From Perkinsus olseni (lineage: Eukaryota > Perkinsozoa > Perkinsida), in NCBI GenBank assembly GCA_013115125.1, contig JABANN010000025.1, positions 1 to 64,000 of the forward strand: DNA of 64,000 nt. Reading direction: 5' to 3'. A model generated the notes under the pieces. It had not been told where the DNA came from, made no database searches, and saw nothing but the letters and a program-made list of their open reading frames with translations. Numbering within the stretch: position 1 is the first letter of the stretch; each line of letters opens with the position of its first letter. Position numbers and translations under genes: made by a program. Shown here piece after piece: positions 1-10,643 of the stretch.

Positions 1-500
1 GCTTCAGGACCACCGAGTTGTCATTCAAACGCCAGCCTTGCAGTACGGGTGGTTTCAGGTACTTATTGAAAAAGCAACGTGCGATGGCCCAGCTGGTGAC
101 AGGCCTGCGAGAAATACAACGTCAGAGGCGAGAAGAACTGAATCTGCCAGAGCCAGATCTGCTCGAGGCCGTTGATGGCTGTGACGATGGGGATGACGAG
201 GGCGCATCTCAGGATGGCCGCCAGTGGCTGGGACAACAGGGTGACGCGATTTTCCAGCAGGAGCCGAGTGAACTCCATTTCGACCCGCCGCCAAGGGTAG
301 ACGACAAGGGTGGTGGCGAGGATGTCGTGAATGACGACTGTGAAGTATCTCGTGAGTGTGTGGCTAGTGGTGAAGCTGAGAAGGGCGGTGCAGCTGGAAG
401 TGAGGACGTGCCGGAAGTGATGGAGGCGGTGAAGGACGGGCTGAAAACCGAAATGAGAGATTTCCTCCGGTCCCTACGGGAGCAATCCAGTGTGTCATGA
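1..500 (+). CDS. C-terminal part of an acidic protein of unknown function (5' end outside window)
   Basis: The frame is open from the first bases of the window to a TGA at 498-500. It encodes a hydrophilic tail with a basic stretch (YLLKKQRAMAQLV), then Asp/Glu-rich segments, ending RDFLRSLREQSSVS. No family is recognised. The opposite strand of 63-278 encodes a hydrophobic run, but that is the expected mirror of an acidic sequence and has no partner exon. A GT at 58 could be a splice donor, so the exact exon limits are uncertain. The gene converges on the minus-strand gene ending at 667. Confidence 0.4.
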   Translation, partial: FRTTELSFKRQPCSTGGFRYLLKKQRAMAQLVTGLREIQRQRREELNLPEPDLLEAVDGCDDGDDEGASQDGRQWLGQQGDAIFQQEPSELHFDPPPRVDDKGGGEDVVNDDCEVSRECVASGEAEKGGAAGSEDVPEVMEAVKDGLKTEMRDFLRSLREQSSVS

Positions 501-666
501 GTATTGCTGATGCGGTATGTAGCGTCTCGTATCAGACATCGCAGCTTGCGTTAGTTAGAATGATGCTGATAAGGGTTACTGTGACACTTTTGTACTTGCC
601 TGCTAACTCAACAATCAACAGTTTGATGACGGCTGCAGGTCTACAGCATGATATGGTGCAAATGAA

Positions 667-1205
667 TCAACTTGTCGTTAGGACGTTCTCAGAGGACCCT
701 CGACGCATCGACTGCTCAGCTTTCATCTCATTCAGCTCAGCTACCCAGGGTGGACTGGAAGGAGAGGCCCTTTGTCCACGGAGATCGGACGTGTTGCTCA
801 CTTCCAGCCGACTGGCTCCAAGTTAAACTTGTCAAAGTCACCATCTCTCAGGTTGTATTGGCCAGGCCCGGGGCCCTTTTGCCGTATGTCATCCTGTAGC
901 AGTATTCCTTGATCATCCAGTCAGGCTTCACGGCTCACCTGTGCCTTCTCCCTCCCAGTCAGAGTTATCATTCTCATGCTGGCCCCTGGATGCTGTCGTG
1001 TGTTGTATCTATCATCGGCCCCTGCGGCGGAACCGGCGTATGGCTACCTCCCTACTGATCTGGTCCTGGCTTGAACATCTCCTCCTTGAACAGCTTAGTG
1101 TCCAGTTTACGTGTTTGGATTGTTATCTTTGGGCACAGGTGTCCAGGCTCGACTCTGACGAAAAACAATATCATAGCGAGCAACCCTACCAAGCCCTCCA
1201 ATCAT
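667..1205 (-). CDS. SHIPPO/STPGP-repeat-like ciliary protein (model partly uncertain)
   Basis: On the minus strand an ATG at 1205 opens MIGGLGRVARYDIVF, followed by a splice donor. A later exon (about 870-780) contains KGPGPGQYNL, the hallmark of SHIPPO/STPGP repeats found in microtubule-associated proteins of cilia. A GTGAGC donor after EPVGW then joins to an exon ending NVLTTS and a TGA at 667-669. Middle exons at 920-1090 are only partly resolved because two acceptors give open frames. It lies head-to-tail upstream of another ciliary-looking gene (1355-1831), which supports a shared role. What I see is the motif; the ciliary role is family knowledge; the full exon chain is inference. Confidence 0.45.
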
Positions 1206-1354
1206 GTATTCGAAGCCGGTGGTGAGTATAGGTTCACAATCGGAGAGAGTAGCTGTGGATAATCGCTACGACAAGCCTTACCGTGTATCGTAGGCAGCAG
1301 GCCCAGGCCCAGCAGCCAGGGAGTGTCGGTACCTGACAGCAACGCCCGTTCTCG

Positions 1355-1831
1355 CTATGCTTCATAATATGCCTGTGACCTCTCTTCTGGATTGGGGAAT
1401 CTCGGCTTGAGTTTCATGTTAGTGTATATCACTGAGCGCCTCGTGAAGTGCTTGGATGGGTCGTACGAGTCCGGTGATGCTATGTAGTCGCCTCTGACAG
1501 CGAGGGAGCAGGCGTCCTCGAACTGGCTGGAGAGACTGTCCTTACTTTGCCTTGCCGTAGTCGGGCCTGTCTCCTATACCGATGCCAGCGGCTCTGTCCT
1601 GTTCCAAGTTGCCTCTCCAAAAGGCGTTGGAGCCGTAGTAGAGGTCCCCACTCGGCGTAAACCGACCTGCAAGGTTGGACATTCCTCGCCGCCCGGTCCG
1701 CGGTGCTCTGCGGTACCCGTTCTCACTATACTGGGGTCGTTGAGGTAGTCCCGGCTAGCCTTACCGAATCCCCAGCCAGCCCTCCACTTGGCGAACCGTG
1801 CTTCGCTGAAGGATGAGTTTAATTGTACCAT
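1355..1831 (-). CDS. Small Gly/Arg/Tyr-repeat protein, probably axonemal
   Basis: ATG at 1831, TAG at 1355-1357, about 130 residues if three exons are joined. Exon 1 ends at 1732 and a 65-nt intron (1667-1731, GTATAG...TTGCAG) restores phase into RFTPSGDLYYGSNAFWRG. Two related motifs are visible, AGWGFGKASRDYL and AGIGIGDRPDYGK, resembling the short repeats of microtubule inner or sheath proteins. Reaching the last exon (QFEDACSLAVRGDY to AYYEA) needs an unusually short 19-nt intron at 1527-1545; otherwise the protein stops at GKAK. It is divergent with APRT: the two start codons are 122 bp apart, so the 1832-1953 stretch probably holds both promoters. Confidence 0.5.
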
Positions 1832-1953
1832 ATTGGTCAGAAGCAGGCGTTTGGCCAAACTGCGCAGTAGCGTTGGGGAATTTCAAGATTGTACAAGAAG
1901 GCAAGATGTTTACGACGTAGCGTCACGTCTTCCTCGACTGATCTCGTCCAGCA

Positions 1954-2759
1954 ATGAGCAACCCTGTGAGCTTCACACAGCTTCAGCGGATAGCCCGGGC
2001 CTTACCGTGCGTCCCCTTCAAAGGCATCGAGAAATTCTACGACATACAGGGCCTGTTGTCCAAGCCTGATGACTTCCAGGAGGCCATATGTCTCCTAGAG
2101 GCTAAGTCAAGGTACTATGGCGGGGAGTATGGCGAGGAGTGGTATGGAAATAAGGTTGGAGGTGGCGCGGTAGCGTAAATGGAGCTGGGACCGTTTATAA
2201 GGGCTGAGTATAGGCTGGATAGAAGGCGTGTGTGGCAGGTCCCTGCGGCCTACTGCCATAGTGGGAATCGATGCTCGAGGCTTCCTCCTTGCGGCCCCTA
2301 TTGCCTTAAGACTCGGTGTGCCGATGGTGATGGCCAGGAAGGCTGGGAAGATGCCGGGATGCTCTCATCGCTCTACTTACGCCAAAGAGTAATAGTATTG
2401 TTGGCTACCGTGGATGAGCAGAGATGAGGCGACCGTCACCACGTCGTCAGGTACGAGACTGGGGACACGATGGAGATACAGGATGGTGCTCTCAAGGAGG
2501 GTGATAGGGTCATCATAATGGACGACCTCCTCGCCACTGGCGGTACAATGAGGGCCGCCGCCTCTCTTGTTGAAGGTAACCGTCAATGAATGTACGTGTG
2601 CTCACAGTTTTCTCCTCAGAGGCTGGTGCTAAGGCCGTCGGGTGCCTTTGTATAGTAGAGCTGGACGCGCTCAAAGGTCGGGAAACTTTGTCCTCCCCTG
2701 AGAGGGAAGTCTGGGCCATGGTTAATCAGGCCGTGTTGGATTCTATCGTCAAGGACTAG
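1954..2759 (+). CDS. APRT: Adenine phosphoribosyltransferase
   Basis: Converts adenine and PRPP to AMP in purine salvage, in the cytosol. Four exons, 1954-2111, 2239-2388, 2451-2575 and 2620-2759, give 190 residues, the usual family length. All introns are GT-AG (127, 62 and 44 nt). The N-terminus has [19 protein letters not shown], then [18 protein letters not shown], the basic RKAGKMPG segment, and the PRPP-binding loop [14 protein letters not shown]. The last part, [12 protein letters not shown], also matches family members. Every active-site segment is present, so the gene looks functional. The start codon is the first ATG in frame upstream of the conserved region. Confidence 0.92.
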
Positions 2760-3072
2760 TGTCCTCTGTCTTATCCGTAATTTTGCTGTTACTGTTTGGC
2801 AACTAGCGTTTCGACGTTTCCCTGCGCAAGTCAGTGCTACCAGCCGCGTTGTGGTTCTTGCGCTACTCCGATGTTCTTTCCTGTGGGAGCTTGTTGTATG
2901 TTCAATCGTGGAAGTGCGGGATTCCTGCGACGACACGTACCGGGCCTAAACTTCTAAAAATTCTCAAGATGAACTAGACTTTTTACCAATCGTACAGTTC
3001 CAAGGCGGCATAATTCTATTCGGGGCTCATCGGATACTAGCATTTGCTCTCTTCGGCTTCTTTTTCTTTTCA
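2760..3072. other. Intergenic spacer
   Basis: No exon with family similarity or good codon structure was seen on either strand between the APRT stop and the next ATG at 3073. It presumably holds the APRT 3' UTR and a promoter. Confidence 0.4.
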
Positions 3073-3880
3073 ATGGTCAAGCCGTCAGTCCGCCGCTTAA
3101 CCCTTCCTGCCGAAGTTGATGATACGCAGCCGTGTACTGGAGAAGTGAGTGCTGAATCCCTTGGACTGGGTGCTGTTGATGTCTTGCCGGGATGTAGTGT
3201 TACGAACGAGGACATCACAATCGATAAGTCCACTCTTGGGTTGGGCCTTCCCGTTGGGGAAGAGGGAATCTACTCCGGTCTGTCTTGGACGAATCACCAG
3301 CCTGAGTGGTCGTGCGCGCCTTACTCAATTCGGGGTGTGTCCGACTCGGATTCGTCGCTGGGGCATATGAGGTCCCCTTTGCTATGCAGGTCTTGTTGGG
3401 AGAGACTTAGGTTAATACTGTCATCGCACTTGGCTGCGTGAGAGAGAAACTGTACATTTCGAGTAGGATTGAGCATTCATCAGAACCTTCGACCCGCCAG
3501 GCCGATTCGGCGTGTTTCGAGGTACATGGAGGCGATCATTCATGGCTTGACGCGGCTGTGCCCCAACTGTGAGGAGCCAGTCTCGGAGTTCTCACTGTTC
3601 TGACTGGGTGAGCAGGCCGAGGCCCGATGGACCTGAGCTGTCGTGAGTTGTTGGGAGACTCAGTAGTAGAGGGAATAGGAGGCTGCGCGATAGACAGTGA
3701 AGCTAACCGCTGCTCAAGGCCTTCATGGAATGTGATACCGGGCCATGTCAGCCCTGCCACATGTCCTACCGCATCACGCGGGAGGAATCGCCGTGAATCT
3801 ACCGCGTGCATGATACCATGATCGAGACCTTCCGGCGCTTCACGGCATGTCCCGAGTTCACTCGCTCGTCTCTTAGTTGT
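3073..3880 (+). CDS. Unknown protein with a late cysteine cluster (exon structure unresolved)
   Basis: ATG at 3073 opens about 100 convincing residues (MVKPSVRRLTLPAEVDD, then an acidic Ser-rich stretch). A probable donor near 3370-3396 joins through phase 2 to an exon beginning RTFDPPGRFGVF at about 3481. Further on, ECDTGPCQPCHMSYRITR (about 3727-3780) is a clear Cys-rich coding stretch, and YRVHDTMIETFRRFTACPEF follows in the same frame after an in-frame TGA at 3794-3796. That TGA may lie in an unrecognised intron. Another Cys pair, CPNCEEPV, appears in a different frame near 3560. A zinc-binding fold is possible but no family is recognised. Confidence 0.35.
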
Positions 3881-4624
3881 TTATGGAGGATCCTTGGTTA
3901 ACTCCTGCTCCGCATAGGTTCATGGTACCGAAGCGAGGGATCGGCCTGAGACTGCTGTTCGCCTGTGCAACATTGCTCAGAAAAGCATGCTTTGATCACA
4001 TGAAGATCTTCTAGGCTGTTGCGGCTCGGTTGGGGTGCCATTTTCTCATAGATTGTTCGTGTTTGGTGGTCAATTAACGAGAAAGTGTCGTTAGCTTTAC
4101 AGTTGGCCTGCGTTACTTCGAAAAAATTGTGGCCTTTGTGACGCATGTTCAGCACTGGGAGGCGGTTCGACTCTCCCAGGCTGTCTAGCGTGGTGCCTGG
4201 CCCGGGAACATACGGTAAGGAAACCGTGCTTGCATACGACGGTCGCCGCCCCCTCCTACGTTGCTCGTCTCATCGGCTGGTTCGAGCTATCTCAACATTC
4301 ACTTACTTCTGCTGATCAGAGTCGAAGAGCTGCTTCGAGCCGCCCTTGTCCCCTGAAGTCTCCTACATCGGCTGCCGGGAAAGCGCCGATTGGCTTTTTG
4401 AAGGTTGGCCATCTTGCCTCCCCGTAGCGATTTCACAGCGCAATCCGTTCAGTTTCGCCATCACGCCGGGTGCGTGGAGAAAACAGTGAAGGTTCGCCAC
4501 CGTCGAAGGGCGCTCTGTCGCGAAGTGTTACACAGCTGGAGCAGTCCCTGCGGCTGAGTCGTAGGTCATAACTGAAGTATGGGATCTATAGACCGAGTCA
4601 GGGACGCCTTCAAGCCTATGGAGT
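3881..4624. other. Spacer without recognised gene
   Basis: I see no supported exon here. A weak B-box-like string (GGTTCGACTCTCC) lies at about 4165. An ATG at 4579 starts a 14-codon frame (MGSIDRVRDAFKPM) that could be an upstream exon or leader of the next gene. Confidence 0.3.
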
Positions 4625-5505
4625 ATGTCGACTAGTGACAGGGACTCCTGGATAGTGCACACAATGGACCGGACTGGCAAAGTGTTGGTGCGGCGGGGCG
4701 GGGAAGATCTGCGGGTAGGCTCGACCTGATATCTTGTTCTGTCGTTCTTGCGGAAGTCTCATCGTGAAACTCTCACAAGAGTCGGAGACGCCCGGATATC
4801 GAGTTGCCCAAGGCCTCACTCTCGGGTTAACGAGTCCGTGGTCGTAGCACGGCATAGTTTGTGTATCGGATAGCGGCAAGCCCGCGGGGCTGGGCAAGGT
4901 GTTTGCACATTCCTCAGACTTCATGTGCCCGAGGGCCGGGAATATACTATGATCCCTTGCGAGAACGGGAGCTCAACACCAGCTGTGTGAAGAGCCACAA
5001 CTTTAGAGGCAAGTGCGAGGAGGCCACAGCCCTTTGGTAGGAATCTACGGGGTCTAAATGATCTTACTGTCGTCCTGCAGGCACCGTAGTGCTTACTCGC
5101 ACAAGTATCGAGGGGCTCGACCAGCAGCACATAGTGTATTATCTTTCTCGGGTGAGTCGAGCGTCCGCGAGCGGTTTTCAGCACTCAGAATCGCTGGAAG
5201 ACATTCGCTGTGCGAATCCGTGTGTCCCTGGAGGTTGTGAATTGCACGGCTTTTGACAGTGCACCGACGTTATCAATTGACCGGAAGTATAGCTGACAGT
5301 GGAATCGATTCAGCTCGATGGAGAGGATATCGTCCACGGTGATCCATCAGGTGGCTGGTCGAACCCTCCATTGCCGAGGAACTTCAATCGAAGCTCATTC
5401 ACCGACTACAGCTGGCAGAGCCTATTGGCTGATGCTCGCGAGAGTATAAATGCTTCTGGAAGGCTACTTGCCGAGGAGGTGCTCCTATGGGTACCGAGGG
5501 AGTGA
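4625..5505 (+). CDS. Unknown multi-exon protein
   Basis: ATG at 4625 opens DRDSWIVHTMDRTGKVLVRR, with a donor after GGEDLR (about 4717). A CTCAG acceptor near 4901 leads in phase to GPGIYYDPLRERELNTSC and FRGKCEEATALW. Further coding-like segments are NRWKTFAVRIRVSLEVVNC (about 5190-5245) and ESIQLDGEDIVHG to LLWVPRE with a TGA at 5503-5505. The joins between the last three segments are not settled. The GPGIYYDP motif faintly recalls SHIPPO repeats, but one copy is not diagnostic. No function is assigned. Confidence 0.4.
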
Positions 5506-5599
5506 TTGACTAATTCCTGTCAGCATCGGCGGCATGCCCACGGTAACACCCACACCGATCTGCAACGCTTTGGTTTGAGTAAAGGATATGTAGCCGACC

Positions 5600-6556
5600 A
5601 GGCCAATGCTGATCGAAGGTAGGGGAGGACGCTACCTTGAGAGGCGTCTTGTGAGTTCACCTGGTATGTCGCTTAGTCATTCGCCATTCGAAGTGCTGCT
5701 GGCCGGCTCAAGGATGGACGTAGCGGATGCACTGCGGGACATTGTCGATGTTTCGCCACCCGGGAGTGACGCAGGTAGCTTCTCGATGCCAAGCACGGAT
5801 GTCCGCTATTGAGTGGCTTGTCCTTTAGGGACACCGAAGGCTCCGAGACGACCGCTCTTCTCGTTGGAGGAGTGTAGCATCCCTGACGAAGGCTTCGCTT
5901 TGAGCGTTGAAGCCACACCTGAGCATCCTGAGAATCTCTGGCAGAGTTTGGTGTGAGAGCCATTTTACCAGGCCATGCAGTTGAATCCAACCATGGGAGT
6001 GAATCCTCCTTCGATGTTGGGCTAGTGTTGGGCTTGCTAATGACGTTGGGAGGGATCGCCACCTTCAATGGCGAGAGAATGGTGTTGCAATCTGTGTTCC
6101 GTCTACTATCCAGTTCAATCTGTCGTTATGTCGGGCGATGCTGTTGAAGTTGCTGTTGGCTACGACCTATCATACGGCCAGGTTGCTAGTACCGTGAAGA
6201 AACTGATACCACCGTAAAGGTTAGAACTGTCTGCTCCAGTCTCGTTCCAGTTGGCACCCTTCAGATACCGCCCGCTAGGTTTTGGAGAGGTGCACTCATA
6301 TTCCGGTGCTGGGATACTGCCTATCAGCATCAACCCTGATGACAATGAAGTTCTGGTAACCTACTCGGTTGCCTTTTTTTTGCGCTTGTAGGACTTTTGG
6401 CAGGTCCTGGTCCAGAAACTGAAAGGCGCGGATGATGGCATGCGCCTCTTCTACGATTTTGGTGGCCCCAAGCAGGGGCCGCCACTTTTCGGAGTAGCAC
6501 GGGAGCGTCAAGTGCCGATGAGTGGATCTCCGAATTCTCTGGTTATTCCTGGTTAA
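5600..6556 (+). CDS. Unknown multi-exon protein
   Basis: The exons that join in phase include FEVLLAGSRMDVADALRD (about 5687), a 54-nt intron to TPKAPRRPLFSLEECSIPD (about 5830), an intron of about 73 nt to VGLANDVGRDRHLQWREN, then AVGYDLSYGQVASTVKKL (6136-6210). A 51-nt intron leads to YRPLGFGEVHSYSGAGIL. After a last intron with a CTTGTAG acceptor comes DFWQVLVQKLKGADDGM, with a TAA at 6554-6556. The later part (6127-6556) is very protein-like and internally consistent. I do not recognise a family. The start is uncertain; coding sequence such as LQRFGLSKGYVADQ lies upstream of 5600. Confidence 0.45.
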
Positions 6557-6758
6557 GTCCTCTTTGAGGTCTGTTTCCTCTCAGTTTCAGCCGAATCGTC
6601 GATCCAGTGTGGGAGCGGGGATCGCTTACGATAGCACTCTGGTCGACGCACTGTAGCGAGAGTTACTTGGCGGTGTTCTCGCGTGCACGACCTCGACCAG
6701 ATTCACACCCTTTGAAACGTCCGAATCGCGCCTTGCTCTCTCGAGGGCCAGCGCTCAG

Positions 6759-7031
6759 TCATGGGCTAGAGAACGGCTCGTCCAGCTGTCTGGCACGGAA
6801 GACCAGGGACGGGTAGATGCTACTCATTGGACGATACGTCGTGTTCTGATGCTTTGTACGGTACAGGCAATCCAGTGCACGCATGTCAGCAGCCGGACCT
6901 GTGAGGAAGTCACCAATGGCCCTTACATCTGTTACTTGATGCCCGTGCATTTCATACACGCCAGCGCGCTCAAGTGAGTAGTGGGACCGTAGCCCATGCT
7001 GCCTTGCTTCACCAGATGGATTCTTCATCAT
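6759..7031 (-). CDS. Possible small protein of unknown function
   Basis: An ATG at 7031 opens 90 codons without a stop. The composition is balanced, with a segment such as GVYEMHGHQVTDVRAIGDFL. No splice partners and no family similarity were found, so this is only a candidate. Confidence 0.3.
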   Translation of the reverse strand: MMKNPSGEARQHGLRSHYSLERAGVYEMHGHQVTDVRAIGDFLTGPAADMRALDCLYRTKHQNTTYRPMSSIYPSLVFRARQLDEPFSSP

Positions 7032-7331
7032 TCGTAGTTACGCGGCTAAGTTATCCGGGGGCGGGTCTCGACACTTCTCGTGGCTGCCTGCTAAGTGCAT
7101 CACTTGCTTCCCGATAGCACCCCGTCAGTCAACACGCAGTCTCCGTTCAGTAGGGCTCACGTACAGGTCTCACTTCTCCGTCCGCGAAAAGAGCGCGCAG
7201 CGCCTTCAGCATCACGTGCGGACCGCGGATCGTTTTCAGACTCTAGAGCGGCTCGTCCCATCAGTAGTGGAGAAGACGCTCTTACACCTTGACGGTGCCC
7301 CACAAACTCAATATCCATGTAGGTCATGAGA

Positions 7332-7358
7332 CGAATCGTTGTCAATGACAACGATTCG
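7332..7358. repeat. Perfect 13-bp inverted repeat with 1-nt spacer
   Basis: CGAATCGTTGTCA at 7332-7344 and its exact reverse complement at 7346-7358 are separated by one A. It could be a dimeric protein-binding site or a cruciform. It lies just upstream of a possible ORF start at 7384. Confidence 0.8.
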
Positions 7359-7383
7359 AATCCATGTCAGCCCCTGCTCATGG

Positions 7384-7644
7384 ATGATCCATGATGGATC
7401 GGTACGTCGCTTACGCCGTATGAAACCACGACCCATTGGGTCGGACTCACTACTCGAAGGCCCGAACAAGCCAGACTTGTGCGACCGAGACGCTTATATA
7501 GAGGGCATCCCAGCCACCAGGCTGAGCCTTGTGAAGCTGGGTGCTTCTCCGGACATGAAGGGAATTTCCAGAATGCGGAATTCGTGGGGGTTCCGAACTT
7601 CCTCCGCTTCAGGCCAATTCGAGGTAATGGGTGATCGACTTTAA
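7384..7644 (+). CDS. Possible small ORF of unknown function
   Basis: ATG at 7384 opens 86 codons (MIHDGSVRRLRRMKPRP...), ending with a TAA at 7642-7644. The composition is basic. No introns or family were identified. It may be a chance ORF. Confidence 0.25.
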   Translation: MIHDGSVRRLRRMKPRPIGSDSLLEGPNKPDLCDRDAYIEGIPATRLSLVKLGASPDMKGISRMRNSWGFRTSSASGQFEVMGDRL

Positions 7645-8371
7645 TAACTGACTATCGTTGTTCGGAGCTGCACATAGAACGCTTGAGTGGTGTTCACATG
7701 AAGTTCAAATATAGGAATAGTAACTTGCTGAGGGGTCTGGGTCAATCTGGTGTTGCGTCCGACTTGAACGGTCCAACACAGGCGGCTAACAGCTCTCATT
7801 GCATTTCAAAATGGTTTCCAATGAAAACTTTTCATATCGGGCAGGCGAGCCTTGAACCGTGGGCTGGAGAGGAACTCGCACCGCTACCACTTGTCCAGCG
7901 GTGCTGCCTCTTGAAACTCCGATGAGCCATCATACGAGGCCAGTTCATGGCCTCGTGGCTTTGATCGACGTTTCTGGAGATGAAATCAAAGTCACTTGAT
8001 CACTGCACAGTGAGGGCTGGACACTCCAATGAAGGCCGCTCATCCAGCTCGTATGCCAAGGCTGCGGGTGATCCAAAGAGAAGTAGTATCATAGCACTGC
8101 TATGTTAACAGAATTGTTGTTCAGCGCCTTGACCCACACCGACGAGCACAAGTCCGGCATAGCTAGATTCAAGTGACTTCAATCAAGTCCAGTCACGCAA
8201 CTGGAGAAGAAAAGCGTAATCCCTGTACTTTATTAACCCTTTCTCATGAACTAGCAACTGAACACTATGATATCAGCGATACCCGGTTGAGAACACCATC
8301 ATGCAAAAAGGATACGAGGGTCATAAATGATACGATGTCATGAATTAATTATCAGTCAACTACGTCCCCGT
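7645..8371. other. Spacer with a tRNA-like hairpin
   Basis: No gene is supported. On the minus strand 7845-7915 resembles a tRNA-derived sequence: an A-box-like CTGGACAAGTGGTAGCGG, the 8-bp stem GCACCGCT/AGCGGTGC on the plus strand (about 7876-7902), and a B-box-like GGTTCAAGGCTC. The cloverleaf is incomplete, so a SINE or tRNA relic is more likely than a working tRNA. Confidence 0.3.
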
Positions 8372-8806
8372 CTACGCGAGGATGCTCACCATAAAAAAAG
8401 CAATCATCAACCCCCAAGTCTTCATGTCCTTGACATGCTTAGCACCAGCTTCCGAGACCACTTCAGCGGTTGGGGAAGTAGTGCTATTCCACGGGCATTC
8501 TTGGACAGTGCTCTCGATGCCGAGGTCGCCGAGCACCTTCTCCCACCACGCCGACAGCTTGACAAAATTCAGCCTGAAAAACAATCTATAAGCCAACTAC
8601 CGAGGGTGCTTCCGTACTTACTCTGTGCGGTGTTCCTCTGGAATCGTCCACCAGATCGGAAATTGTGCGGCCCTGAGCTCATAATCGTTGTCCGAACTGT
8701 CAAGCTGGGCCTGCAAGCTGTCCCAGTCCACGGAAGTTTCCGCACGAGTGGAAATGAGGAGACCCACAGAGGTAACGTACATGAGGATACCGGTAGGGAA
8801 CCACAT
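8372..8806 (-). CDS. Small membrane protein with signal peptide and C-terminal helix
   Basis: Two exons, 8806-8622 and 8573-8372, flank a 48-nt GTAAGT...TTTCAG intron and give 128 residues. The N-terminus, MWFPTGILMYVTSVGLLI, looks like a signal peptide or anchor. A luminal-type middle region holds Trp-rich segments (QFPIWWTIPEEHRTE, KLSAWWEKVLGDLG). The C-terminus, TWGLMIAFFMVSILA, is a transmembrane helix. I expect a secretory-pathway membrane protein but recognise no family. Confidence 0.75.
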
Positions 8807-9566
8807 TGTAAAGTGTTATCAAGTACTGAACTGTAAAGCACATGACATCCGGCCCCACCTCCGATCAAACATCTTTCGAGTTACAACTTGCAACGCCAGC
8901 CTCGCTCGCCCAACCGTTTCGCATTATTCGAGTGGCGCTCGCCCGAAGAATCCATCGTCGCGCTCGCCCTGGGCGCCTGTCGCTGGCGGTCCGTGCACGG
9001 GCCGCTCAAACGACCAACGCTAGACATCCGGTGATCCACGCCTCCATTGCCGTGATTCAGAGTTACATAGGCTTTGGGCTTCTGCTCCGGTAATCGTTTT
9101 CACAGCTGTGCGGTATAAGTTGTGCATAGAACATCTTTGTTGAGCACTCCTAGAAGTTCACGGGCAACTCCGTTGAAGTCCTTTCACCGGGCCAGAACGG
9201 TAGTGTCGACAATTGGGCAGTTTTATCTTAGCTACAATATTTTGAGTTTGAGTTGACGTGCACGGTGCGCTTTTATACTTCACAAAGGTTCTCTATCACC
9301 AATCTGTGAATCAGATCTGTTCAACCTCTCATTCGATTAAGAAAGTTTGTGTATACCTTGAAACCGGGAGTTTGAAGCTCCCCAACTCGCTGTTCGATCG
9401 ACAACTGCTTGTTATCGTCCCATCTAGAAATAGCAGTACCCGCCTGTAAGGGGTCTACTGTCGGCTTTTCGTCGCATTTCATGGGTTCGCATCTCGGACG
9501 CGCGGAGGGTATTCGTTATAGGGTACAGTCACGTGCTACTACGATAGTTTATATTGCATTCTTGCA
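8807..9566. other. Spacer without recognised gene
   Basis: No splice-consistent coding region was seen on either strand. Local AT-rich stretches occur near 9220-9260. Confidence 0.35.
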
Positions 9567-10386
9567 ATGCCTGTCAACTCTCCTGCTACTGCTAGCATGC
9601 TGACCGGTGAAATCGCCGCGCCTGAGAATCAGAAGGTAGTGAAGGGAATGGAATACAAGTCTTGTAACAGTCCATAATTTTCGCCGTCCTGGCACACATG
9701 CCGGAGTTAGGTCATCGCAGATGGTGTCGGCTTCGATGATGGGAGTTCTCCGCGAGCGGATCCCGGATGTGCCCCGATCGTATGCCTCGAGGTGCTCGAG
9801 AATGAGGTAGGGTACCATGTTGACGCTTCTTATCACTTCTCGTGGGACAGAGCAGCTCGGCGCACTGGCTGATAACGAGTTGTTGGTTTTCGCTGCATTC
9901 ACGCTGCCTTCGCGTTATTCAGCTAACGCGTGTGCTGCATAATCGAGCTGACTCTAACCGTCTTGAGAAGGCCAAAAAGGTGCTGGAAAGATATAAGGGC
10001 AATGACTGGGTAGAGATTAGTCCACGAGAATGGCGGCCGTCATGTGGTCACGCGTGGCAGATTATTCATCAATCCTGTCCGAGCCAGCACGGTTTCCATG
10101 TTTGCGGGTATTCTAGGGTTAAAGTCAGGCACAGAACGGATCTATTTCAGTTACTGGTAGTTACCTGTGGCGGGATGTCGTGGAACATACCGTAACTTTC
10201 GTTACTCAGGTGCTCACTTGGTCGCCAAGATCAAGGAGCCCGATTCATAATCATCCATGCGAGAGGTGCTTTCTAATGCCGCTCCAGGTGATAACACGGC
10301 AGGATGCTTTACAGTTTACCCTTTATTCTAGGGTGATCTCCACGAGGAACGGTATGAAGTTGAGGAGGAGGGACCAACGGGTTTGA
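9567..10386 (+). CDS. Candidate multi-exon gene, structure unresolved
   Basis: ATG at 9567 opens MPVNSPATASMLTGEIAA and reads about 35 codons. Other protein-like stretches follow on the same strand: LLITSRGTEQLGALADNELL (about 9816-9885) and SNRLEKAKKVLERYKGNDW with VEISPREWRPSCGH (about 9950-10045). I could not join them in phase, and a competing minus-strand frame (9549-9902) is also open. Treat as a pointer, not a model. Confidence 0.25.
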
Positions 10387-10643
10387 GTCATAAACTTATT
10401 GAGAGAACCCCAATACCTATAAGGTTCGTAGCAGCTTCCACTCTCTGCAAAAATCTATTCTCGCCCCTGTAGGACGGCTGCGTGGATCGATAACAGTTTG
10501 GGTTGGCACGCGATTGAGAACTCAGGCGACGGGTTGGGCGTATCGTTGCACTGCTATGTAGTAGCGTCTTGCTGTTTAGTCACGGAGTTACCCGGGGCTG
10601 TACTTAGATTCCGGCATACAGTCAATGTAAAATCATCGACACC

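Noticed and set aside
4623-4641. A 19-nt GTATGT...GACAG intron joining MGSIDRVRDAFKPM to DSWIVHTMD
   Set aside because: The downstream frame has its own ATG at 4625 and needs no intron, so the short intron is unnecessary.
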